A DNA stretch of 10,000 bases from Chromera velia (taxonomy: Eukaryota; Sar; Chromeraceae): the NCBI GenBank assembly GCA_018398765.1, contig JAHBMJ010001617.1, positions 7,501 to 17,500 on the forward strand. The letters run 5' to 3'. The position numbers were made by a program, and so were the translations under genes. Below the pieces are notes generated by a model. The model saw nothing but the letters and a program-made list of their open reading frames with translations. It did no database searches and was not told the origin of the DNA. Shown here one piece after another: positions 4,825 to 10,000 of the stretch. Every line of letters begins with the position of its first letter. The stretch's first letter is position 1.

Positions 4825-7305
4825 GTCAGAGGTTAAGGGCAGAGACCGATTAGGGAGGGAGGGAGGGAGGGAGGCCAAATCGCCTCCCAAGACACCTACT
4901 CAGCGCCGTGTGCCCGCTTCCACCCACCCACCCACAGACTTCTCCCCGGAAGCACGTACATACACACACTGACGCGTACGGAGGTACCACTAGAGAGACA
5001 AAGACAATTCAGAACTGGGGTCGGAGGGCGGACACGGAACTGGTGCGAAAGGAAAGAACCGCGTATCAAGCAACAAAACCCAGCGAAGGAGAGGAGGCAA
5101 GACTTACCGGCACTGCCTTTTCGCTCCCATTGAGGCATGCTTGTAGGAGCGGCGTGGTCTCGTCAGGTCCCCCCGTCTCTTCTACCCCCGCCCCTGCCTT
5201 CAGCAACACCTCCGCTGTGTCTATGGAGTCTTCCTGAGCAGAAATCTGCAAGGGGGTCGGACTCCTTGGTGCTGGAATCTCTGTGAAGGTGTGTGACGGT
5301 GGGTGGATGCACCCTGTTTCGTTCTGTCTCTGTTTATGTGCATTCATACAGAGGCTGCAGAGATCAAACTCGCACTCGTCACACCTGAACCTGCTACCGA
5401 GAATCATCGGTGGAGGGGGCTGAGGGAAGCCCTCAGCGCTCTTCCTTTGCCGAGCCCGCATGCACTCGTCACAGAAGACACCCGCATGGCCGTCAACCAG
5501 TCGAGAGTCCGGATTGCCTCCCCGTGCCGTTACCCATCTGGCAACCTCCGGGAGATTCTCGAGTGCGGCCATCGCAAGAACTTCCGCAAATCTGCTCTCT
5601 GGGACCCCCGCGCCGTGCCTCTTCAGGACCTCAACTGTCTGCAGTGCAAAAGAAGCACAAAGAGACAAGTCACTTTACTTTACGAATACCTTTTTTGGCT
5701 GTTTTTAGGGAGAAAAGGAGAAACAAGCGCGTCGAAAAGACGCCCGCCGGTGCGGCTGAAAAGACCACACATTCTTTCGTCTTCTTTCACCCATGCAGCA
5801 ATCAAGAGCCACCAGCCCTACAGAGAAATTAATCTCCTCTCTTCCTCTCTGTCGATGATGACCCAAAAACAAAAAACCAACTGACTTCCCAATCACCAAC
5901 ATCAATCAAGACCAGAATCTCTAACACACGTGCGAGGATGCAGAAAAAAAAAAAAAAAAAGCAGTCACGAGAGAGAGACACGCGGATCTTGTCAATCTGC
6001 ACCTTGACCCCCTCAAACTTCCCCCCCCCCCCCCCCCCCCCCCNNNNCCGCACCCACCTTGAGGCTCCCACACACCAAGGCATTCATGATCGGATCTGCG
6101 AAACGTGCCCCACCGGTGTCCATGATGCACCGATCAGTCTCGCATGTTCGCACAGGGAGATTCGGATCGGCCCCGTTCTGCAGAAGCACGTCAGCGATTT
6201 CCCATGCGTCCAGATTTGCAGCCACAACGAGGGGAGTCTCGACGAAGATATAACAGGGGTACCCGGGAAGGCCACAGGGTATCGGTGTGGGCTGGTTGGG
6301 GTTCTTGCCTCTTTTGAGCATCTCAGAGACTGCCTCGAGGTCGCAATTCAGCACGGCCTCGGGGAGCCCCCACGGACGGGGAACGGGAAGCGGGAAGAGC
6401 GAGGGGACAGCAACCGAGCCGTTGTCGGTGTCGACGGTCTCTTTCGATGCAGTGGTTGCTGGGTCATGGTGAGCGAAGAGGAACTCGGGGAGTCCGTGTT
6501 GTCTCTCCTGCAGGCGACGCAATGCTCAGACACAACATGCAGAGGACTGAAGGCCTCGGGCATCCGGGTACGGGCAGAGACGCACACGAAGGAAACTTTC
6601 GGGGAGGTGATGTATCTATGCAGAAAACGGGCAGTAGCCGAGAGGCGCCACACGCATGTTTTGTTGACTCTTGAATGCATTCGTCGAGATCCTCATGATC
6701 TAACGTTCTTCTTTAAATGCACTTCGTTCCCCTCAACAGCACAAAGAGAGAAACACCAGCTCAACGACATCAACACAAATAAATAGAGAGAATAAGTGAG
6801 AACAGAACATAGGAATTAATTCTGTCTGCGCGCTCACCAGGTTGCTCAGCTTGCAGAATCGAAATTCCACCGCCTCTCCCCCCACAATCCACTCCCTCTC
6901 TCTTGACCATAGCCGGACGGCTCCTTTCAGTGCCGCCAGATTGGTCCCGAAGGTCAGAAAGAACACGCTGTCGCCCTCAAAACACCCCATGGAGACGCAC
7001 TCCCCATCCGAGCACCCGAGGGATTCGAAAGACAGCGTCGGAGAACAGGACCCCAGGTACGTCTCCAGGGAACGGAAGACTGACAGAGCCCTGGCCTGGG
7101 GAGGCAATTCCTTCATGGCGTTGCCTGGCGAGCCCTCCCCACCAAAGGAACCCGAGAATCTCCGTTCCTGCCCTGGTGCCTGTGTATGTGTGAACGCGTA
7201 TGAGCAGATCTCGAAGGAGACCACATAAGTTTGGTGGGAGGGAGGAGACGGCAAGTGCTGGCTGTATATCTCTGCCGGGCCTTGAAGGACGGGCTTATGT
7301 GGCAT
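2146..7305 (-). CDS. Ankyrin repeat / ZZ zinc finger protein, 8 exons joined (763 aa)
   Basis: This is a spliced gene read leftwards: 7305-6838, 6507-6058, 5638-5108, 4696-4268, 3786-3663, 3343-3284, 2922-2856, 2308-2146. The exons sum to 2292 bases, giving 763 codons plus TGA. Donors are GTGAGC, GTGGGT, GTAAGT, GTCAGT, GTGAGG, GTCTGT and GTCAGT; every acceptor is CAG. Phases match at all seven junctions, and joining restores ankyrin repeats cut by introns, for example GSSPLHRAVA + RKYKNIVRLLLEAGADPN. Domains: 1-156 unrecognised; ankyrin repeats at about 205-351; ZZ finger 357-424; ankyrin repeats at about 432-740; a short basic tail. No signal peptide or membrane segment is evident. Ankyrin repeats are known protein-binding scaffolds and ZZ fingers bind two zinc ions, so I infer an adaptor role in cytosol or nucleus. 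The partner is unknown. The 5' end is the least certain part, because further exons may lie upstream of 7305. Confidence 0.8.
2576..2619. repeat. (ACAG)n tetranucleotide tract in intron 7
   Basis: About nine ACAG units, nearly perfect. It lies within intron 7 (2309-2855, 547 bases, GTCAGT donor and GTGCAG acceptor). The rest of that intron towards the acceptor (2309-2575) is plain sequence. Confidence 0.9.
2640..2848. repeat. CAGG/CAGA minisatellite with 32-base higher-order unit
   Basis: GGCA tetranucleotides are organised into longer units. The marker GACGCACA (or GACGCAC) recurs at 2663, 2695, 2735, 2767 and 2799, spaced 32, 40, 32 and 32 bases; the 40-base spacing contains two extra GGCA units. 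It lies in intron 7, ending a few bases from the exon 7 donor. All frames stay open on both strands because of the repeat. Confidence 0.88.
2856..2922 (-). CDS. Exon 7 (67 bases, residues 688-710, ankyrin repeat)
   Basis: Acceptor GAATGCAG (AG at 2924-2923), donor GTCAGT (2855), phase 1 in and 2 out. It encodes GQSPLHVAASQGDAAIVDVLL, a near-consensus ankyrin repeat (G-x-TPLH-x-AA ... G ... IV-x-LL). It is hemmed in by satellites: ACTC repeats lie just upstream in intron 6, and CAGG/CAGA repeats begin within ten bases downstream. The unspliced frame runs on for a long way into the satellite without a stop, which is an artefact of the repeat. Confidence 0.8.
2930..3022. repeat. (ACTC)n tetranucleotide tract in intron 6
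   Basis: Imperfect ACTC units with drift to GCTC, TTAC and GTTC. On the transcript strand it reads GAGT and ends six bases upstream of the acceptor of exon 7, so the acceptor has no normal pyrimidine tract. The rest of intron 6 (3023-3283, GTCTGT donor) holds a run of A at 3252-3268 and otherwise nothing. Confidence 0.88.
3284..3343 (-). CDS. Exon 6 (60-base micro-exon, residues 668-688)
   Basis: Acceptor CTTTTCTGCAG (AG at 3345-3344), donor GTCTGT (3283), phase 1 in and phase 1 out. It encodes PEIAEMLLKAGARTEMRLL plus two split codons (H and D). Joined to exon 7 it gives GARTEMRLLDGQSPLHVAA, exactly the ankyrin spacing between the GA of one repeat and the TPLH-like motif of the next. This spacing decided between donors: GTCTTC, seven bases earlier, keeps the phase but is a poorer splice site and would remove residues from the loop. 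Confidence 0.78.
3344..3662 (-). other. Intron 5 (319 bases)
   Basis: GTGAGG donor and TCTGCAG acceptor, phase 1. Two G runs (plus-strand C at 3639-3646 and 3632-3636) lie 16-30 bases after the donor, echoing the G tract after the donor of intron 2. No satellite is present. Confidence 0.7.
3663..3786 (-). CDS. Exon 5 (residues 627-667, ankyrin repeat)
   Basis: The acceptor is TGTTTGCAG (AG at 3788-3787), the first copy of a 52-base tandem repeat that fills the end of intron 4. The exon reads RKYKNIVRLLLEAGADPNIA, the consensus second half of an ankyrin repeat, then SGVTPLFLVCYRQPAECGAH. I chose donor GTGAGG at 3662 (phase 1). It joins to exon 6 as ...CGAH-H-PEIAEMLLKAG, leaving about seven extra residues in this repeat. 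An alternative donor, GTCAAC about 30 bases earlier, gives the same phase with a repeat two residues short, but is a poorer splice site. Confidence 0.75.
3786..4048. repeat. 52-base minisatellite, five tandem copies, in intron 4
   Basis: Copies start at 3786, 3841, 3893, 3945 and 3997. The unit is 52 bases, and the first copy is 55 because of extra A residues. Copies differ at only a few positions (CATGATAGG or CACGATAGG; ATTAACAAA, ATTAATAAA or ATTAGCAAA). Read on the minus strand, each copy ends in TGTTTGCAG or TGTTTACAG, and the copy nearest the exon supplies the acceptor of exon 5. The intron as a whole is 3787-4267 (481 bases); beyond the repeat it contains short GTCA-type repeats near its donor. 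Confidence 0.92.
4268..4696 (-). CDS. Exon 4 (residues 484-626, ankyrin repeats)
   Basis: It starts after acceptor CCCTGTCCACAG with MLLKFGACPT, the second half of a repeat, and ends in GSSPLHRAVA before donor GTCAGTCAGTCAGT (4267); phase 0 at both ends, 429 bases. It holds ankyrin units at about 501-529 (CPLFAAAVGGSPAVIHALAD), 551-581 (GETALVRAAENGNSAACEAL) and 584-614 (GVTALFQAAQRGLEGPVATL, then LKQGADPN), plus the start of another. An acidic, His/Asp-rich loop (HHECEHDADPQDSERGKNRA) separates the first two. A GTTGGG 26 bases upstream could also serve as donor, but only the 4267 site rebuilds the ankyrin consensus with exon 5. Confidence 0.87.
4742..4823. repeat. Compound (CA)n-(GA)n microsatellite
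   Basis: CA repeat at 4742-4783, then an almost perfect GA repeat at 4785-4823. It lies in intron 3, about 45 bases upstream of the exon 4 acceptor in transcript direction. Confidence 0.93.
4853..4873. repeat. (GGGA)n short tract
   Basis: Five GGGA units in intron 3, close to the GA microsatellite. Confidence 0.85.
5108..5638 (-). CDS. Exon 3 (residues 307-483, ankyrin + ZZ zinc finger + ankyrin)
   Basis: The acceptor is TTTGCACTGCAG and the donor GTAAGT; phase is 0 at both ends, 531 bases. It opens with TVEVLKRHGAG, completing the repeat begun in exon 2, then another ankyrin unit (FAEVLAMAALENLPEVARW). The ZZ-type finger spans residues 357-424: candidate ligands are C362, C365, C392, C395, C400, C403, H418 and H422, in the family's CxxC ... 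CxxC(x4)CxxC ... HxxxH order, with the typical GSRFRCDECEFDLCSLC core. Between the first two CxxC pairs sits an insertion (residues 366-386) with a proline run, longer than in a usual ZZ. After it come SPTPLQISAQ...TAEVLLKAGAG and the first half of a repeat, DETTPLLQACLNGSEKAVP, finished in exon 4. Confidence 0.88.
5944..5960. repeat. Poly-A tract (17 A)
   Basis: Homopolymer in intron 2, reading as T on the transcript strand. A similar run of 17 A lies in intron 6 at 3252-3268. Confidence 0.9.
6021..6049. repeat. Poly-C tract with 4-base N gap
   Basis: 23 C, then NNNN (6044-6047), then CC. The gap is most simply an assembler or polymerase failure in a homopolymer, so the length given is a minimum estimate of unknown accuracy. 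Confidence 0.9.
6058..6507 (-). CDS. Exon 2 (residues 157-306, first ankyrin repeats)
   Basis: It begins after acceptor GCCTGCAG (AG at 6509-6508) and ends at AAG before donor GTGGGT (6057), phase 0 at both ends, 450 bases. Residues 157-200 are a linker rich in Pro, Ser and Thr. Ankyrin-like units follow: PEAVLNCDLEAVSEMLKRG (about 205-223), ETPLVVAANLDAWEIADVLL then NGADPN (about 246-271), and a third that starts at DPIMNALVCGSLK and is cut by intron 2. Between units two and three there is a Cys-containing insertion (RTCETDRCIMDTGGARF). The 3' side of the exon abuts a poly-G tract with an assembly gap in the intron. Confidence 0.85.
6508..6837 (-). other. Intron 1 (330 bases)
   Basis: GTGAGC donor and CTGCAG acceptor, phase 0. 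I see no repeat, RNA gene or coding signal in it. Open frames across it on the plus strand are antisense and unconvincing. Confidence 0.75.
6838..7305 (-). CDS. Exon 1 (N-terminal region, residues 1-156)
   Basis: The frame is open from an in-frame TAG near 7373-7371, and ATG at 7305-7303 is its first methionine, so I take it as the start. The exon ends in KLSNL at 6838, followed by donor GTGAGC in phase 0. I recognise no family. Residues 80-156 alternate hydrophobic and polar positions and carry several aromatics (SVFFLTFGTN, EAVEFRFCKL), suggesting a beta-rich fold, whereas residues 1-75 look loose and rich in Pro, Gly and Ser. Alternatively the true start is further upstream: a donor-like AACACAG/GTGAGC lies near 7485, and acceptor-like AGs occur inside this exon. 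The 3' boundary is firmer than the 5' boundary. Confidence 0.6.
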
Positions 7306-7747
7306 CGTGAAAGATCGGAAGGTGGGAATACAGCGGACAACAAATGCGACAGGAAACGTGTGGGCGCCGACCTACACTAAACACGCCATGTGTACAGACT
7401 GAAAATGAAGATCTCCCTCTTTGACCGCGTTCAGGATTTGATTGAGAACCAAATACTGCATGAATGAAAAGTCTAGAGAGCTCACCTGTGTTCCTCAAAC
7501 CCTCATTCGGCGCTAATATCATAGCCTACATAACTTTGCAGTAAGCTGTTACTCGCCGCCCTATCATGTTGGTTTCAGCGATCCCTCCCCAGCAGTTGAA
7601 GTACGTTGAGGCTTTTGCTTACGCGTCTTTCTCTTGTCTGAGTCTCTGAAACATCGCCCCTGGCGTCCCCCCCCAAAAGCCGACGTACCTAGCGACCTTG
7701 GCCGGGGCGCTCCGTCGCCCGTCAATCGGACCTCACACACGGAAGAC
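7306..7747 (-). promoter_or_regulatory. 5' flank of the ankyrin-ZZ gene (promoter or upstream exons)
   Basis: Upstream of the chosen ATG. No TATA-like element can be assigned. Two splice-like sites are visible on the minus strand: donor AACACAG/GTGAGC near 7485, preceded by an open frame from ATG at 7522, and acceptor CATTTTCAG at 7400-7399. The acceptor leads into a frame that does not match exon 1. A non-coding first exon or a different N terminus is possible. Confidence 0.3.
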
Positions 7748-8017
7748 CTACCTAGGCACCTTCCACAAACAGCTTCGTCGCCCTCGAAGGCTCTTATGAG
7801 ACCTACCTAGCTCCATCCAGCCGGTTGCTTCGCCGTCTGCTTCGGAGGTACAGTGAAGGTAGCGGTCTTTCACAGCGGTCTTCGCAGTCTGTCGAGGAGG
7901 AGACCGTGCCGTCTCCTGCCGTCTCTGACCGTCTCCGAACGTCTCCGGCCATCTACGCGAAGCAAAGCTGTCCAGCCAGTCCATAAACGTCCCGAAAACT
8001 TCATTTGAATTGTGCAC
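7748..8017 (-). other. Open frame of 89 codons, possible upstream exon (unproven)
   Basis: An ATG at 8017 opens a frame to 7748 with a fairly protein-like start (VFGTFMDWLDSFASRRWPET) and no satellite in it. No family is recognised. A donor-like CTAG/GTAGGT falls inside it at 7806, so part of it could be a 5' exon of the ankyrin-ZZ gene or of a separate small gene. Part of the coding stretch coincides with a short CCGTCTC-type repeat (7907-7950), which lowers confidence. Confidence 0.25.
7907..7950. repeat. Short CCGTCTC-type repeat, period 10-11 bases
   Basis: Four tandem variants of a CCGTCTCnGA-like motif (GCCGTCTCCT, GCCGTCTCTGA, CCGTCTCCGA, ACGTCTCCGG). Confidence 0.6.
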
Positions 8018-8094
8018 CGACGTCTCTATGTTCAGGAGAGTCTGCAGGTGACCGTAGTGCGCAAGTGTGCAGATCCTTCGTGTCAGGCAGCCAT

Positions 8095-9789
8095 GCAGTC
8101 AGTCAGCCACTCAGCCAGTCAGCGTACAAGGAAGTCAGCTAGTCAGCCACTCAGCCAGTCAGGCAGTCACTCAGCCTGTAAGCCGGTCAGTCAGCCACAG
8201 AGTCAGCCTGTAAGCCAGTTAGTCAGTTAGACAGTCAGGGAGTCAGTCAGCCACTAAGCCAGTCAGTCAGCCAGTCAGTCAGTTAGTTAGCAAGTCAGTC
8301 AGCCACTAAGCCAGTCAGTCAGCCAGTCAGTCGGACAGTGAGCCAATCAGTCAGTCAGTCAGTCAGTCAGTCAGTCAGCCAGTCAGTCAGTCAATTAGCA
8401 AGTCAGTCAGCCACTAAGCCAGTCAGTCAGCCAGTCAGTCGGACAGTGAGCCAGTCAGTCAGTCAGTCAGTCAGTTAGTCAGTCAGTCAGTCAGTCAGTC
8501 AGTCAGTCTGACAGTCAGCTAGTCAGTCACCCAGCCAGCCAGTTAGTGAGCCAGTCAGTCAGTCAGTCAGTCAGTCAGTCAGTTAGTCAGTCAGTCAGTC
8601 AGTCAGTCAGTCTGACAGTCAGCTAGTCAGTCACCCAGCCAGCTAGTTAGTCAGCCAGTCACTCAGCCTGTCAGCAAGTCATTCAGCTAGTAAGTCAGCC
8701 TGTAAGACACTCAGACAGTCAGTTAGCCAGTCAGTCAGTCAGTCAGTTAGTCCGCCAGTCAGTCAGTCAGTCAGTCAACCAGTCAGTCAGTCAGCTAGTA
8801 AGCCAGTCAGTCAGATAGTGAGCCAGTCAGTCAGTCAGCCAGTCAGTCAGTCAGCCAGTTAGTCAGTCAGAGTCAGCCAGCCAGCCAACCAGCCAGTTAG
8901 TCAGTCAGTCAGCCAGTGACTCAGCCAAGTTAGCCAGCTGGTCAATCAGTCAGTCAGTCAATCAGCCAAGTCAGCCAGTCAGCCAGTCAGTCAGTCAAGT
9001 CAGTCAGCCAGTCAGTCAGACAGTCAGTCCGTCCGTCCGTCCGTCCATCCGTCCGTCAGTCAGTCCGTCCGTCAGTCAGTCAGTCAGTCAGTCAATCAGT
9101 CCGTCAGTCAATCCACCAGTCAGTCCGCCAGTAAGTCTGCCACTCACTCAGCCTGTAAGCAAGTCAACCAGTCAGTCAGTCAGTCAGTCAGTCAATCAGT
9201 CAGAAAGTCAGTCAGTCAGTCAGTCAGTCAGTCAGTCAGTCAGTCAGTCCACCAGTCAGTCCGCCAGTAAGTGTGCCAGTCACTCAGCATGTAAGCAAGT
9301 CAGCCAGTCAGTCAGTCAGTCAGTCAGTCAATCAGTCAAAAAGTCAGTCAGTCAGTCACTCAGTCAGTCAGTCAGTCAGTCAGTCAGTCAGTCAGTCAGT
9401 CCGCCAGTCAGTCCGCCAGTAAGTCTACCAGTCAGTCTACCAGTCAGTCAGTCAGTCAGTCAGTCAGTCAGTCAGTTAGTCCACCAGTCAGTCCGACAGT
9501 ATACCTGTAAGTCAATCAGCCAGTCAGTCAGACAGTGAGCCAGTCAGTCAGTCAGCCAGTTAGTCAGTCAGTCAGTCAGTCAGTCAGTCAGTCAGTCCGC
9601 CAGTCAGTCCGCCAGTAAGTCTACCAGTCAGTCTACCACTCAGTCAGTCAGTCAGTCAGTCAGTCAGTTAGTCAGTCAGTCAGTCCGACAGTAAGCCTGT
9701 CAGTCAGTCAGCCAGTCAGTCAGACAGTGAGCCAGTCAGTCAGTCAGCCAGTTAGTCAGTCATCCAGACTGAGTCAGTCAGTCAGCCAA
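8095..9789. repeat. 1.7 kb imperfect (CAGT)n satellite array
   Basis: CAGT tetranucleotides, diverged to CAGC, TAGT, CAAT and GTCC, fill the whole interval. A GTCC-rich patch lies at about 9026-9075. Higher-order units are visible: near-identical segments start at 8291 and 8399 (108 apart), at 8507 and 8611 (104 apart), at 9123 and 9259 (136 apart), at 9411 and 9607 (196 apart), and at 9521 and 9713 (192 apart). All three plus-strand frames contain TAG or TAA at intervals, and no gene is present. Confidence 0.95.
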
Positions 9790-10000
9790 CAGGTGAGTTG
9801 AGGGTGCATGGAGCTGCAAGCAGTGGGGGCGTTTTTGCACGCAAAGTCGCCCCACTATTACAAGTGGGGGGGTTCAGGAGGTACAGGGTGGACGGTATTC
9901 CAGCCCCAGTCTCACTGTTCCATTGGTTCTAGTTCAAGAGATATGCCTGCATGTTTGCATACTTGCCTCCTTTTCCGTGCATGCAGGTGAGTTGAGGGTG
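9790..10000 (+). repeat. Unique segment bounded by a 17-base direct repeat, 194 bases apart
   Basis: The same 17 bases (CAGGTGAGTTGAGGGTG) occur at 9790-9806 and 9984-10000. The segment between is not satellite. The second copy ends at the window edge, so this may be one full unit and the beginning of a second unit of a ~194-base tandem repeat, or simply a short direct repeat. Each copy contains CAG/GTGAGT, a strong donor-like sequence on the plus strand. A short open frame in the segment has no recognisable product. Confidence 0.6.

Larger units (their letters stand above)
4697..5107 (-). other. Intron 3 (411 bases) with CA, GA and GGGA microsatellites
   Basis: GTAAGT donor and CCACAG acceptor, phase 0. 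The acceptor-proximal third consists of simple repeats, listed separately. The remainder (about 4880-5107) shows no gene or structure. Confidence 0.8.
5639..6057 (-). other. Intron 2 (419 bases) with poly-A/poly-C tracts and N gap
   Basis: GTGGGT donor and CTGCAG acceptor, phase 0. On the transcript strand, a long G tract (plus-strand C at 6021-6043 and 6048-6049, broken by four N at 6044-6047) begins about eight bases after the donor, and a run of 17 T (plus-strand A at 5944-5960) follows. The N block means the true tract length is unknown. The rest of the intron is plain sequence. Confidence 0.8.

Noticed and set aside
4308-4972. Plus-strand open frames opposite exon 4 and intron 3
   Set aside because: They are antisense to well-supported ankyrin coding sequence or run through the CA/GA microsatellite.
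5303-5884. Plus-strand open frames opposite exon 3
   Set aside because: The minus strand encodes a clear ZZ finger and ankyrin repeats here. The plus-strand products have no recognisable features.
5938-6786. Plus-strand open frame of 282 codons crossing the poly-C/N gap
   Set aside because: It runs through a homopolymer, unknown bases, the antisense of exon 2 and intron 1. No domain is seen, and the frame across NNNN is arbitrary.
8095-9789. Possible telomeric or subtelomeric repeat, or a coding Ser/Gln repeat protein
   Set aside because: The CAGT unit is not a known telomere motif. The plus-strand frames are broken by TAG and TAA, and a period of four makes the coding frames interchangeable.

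Overview
The window is nuclear DNA of a eukaryote, most likely a protist. One minus-strand gene with eight exons can be traced through GT-AG introns. The introns and flanks are packed with micro- and minisatellites, and there are no Shine-Dalgarno sites or operon-like gene packing. An ankyrin-rich gene with introns of 300-550 bases and much CA/GA/tetranucleotide repeat would suit an alveolate such as a chromerid (Chromera-like), but the sequence alone does not settle the species. A 4-base N gap at 6044-6047 shows that this is draft assembly.

Layout, left to right. 1-2145 has no gene I can support: CA-rich microsatellite patches (499-640, 1093-1212), a polypurine stretch (1778-1826) and the 3' flank of the gene. 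2146-7305 is the minus-strand gene. Its exons, in transcript order, are 7305-6838, 6507-6058, 5638-5108, 4696-4268, 3786-3663, 3343-3284, 2922-2856 and 2308-2146. The phases agree at every junction (0,0,0,0,1,1,2), and together they encode 763 residues ending at TGA. The protein has an unrecognised N-terminal region, about a dozen ankyrin repeats, and a ZZ-type zinc finger set between ankyrin repeats at about residues 357-424. Most introns split ankyrin repeats, and joining the exons restores the ankyrin consensus, which is the best evidence for the splice sites.

7306-8094 is the 5' flank. It may hold the promoter and unresolved 5' exons, including an open frame at 7748-8017. 8095-9789 is a 1.7 kb imperfect CAGT tetranucleotide array with higher-order periods near 52, 104-108 and 192-196 bases. 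9790-10000 is unique sequence bounded by a 17-base direct repeat, the second copy of which ends exactly at the window edge.

The gene product is probably a soluble scaffold or adaptor: ankyrin repeats bind proteins and ZZ fingers bind zinc and peptides. No catalytic domain is visible. The most unusual features are the tandem duplication of an intron 3' end, which creates five candidate splice acceptors, the ankyrin-ZZ-ankyrin arrangement, and the higher-order tetranucleotide array.
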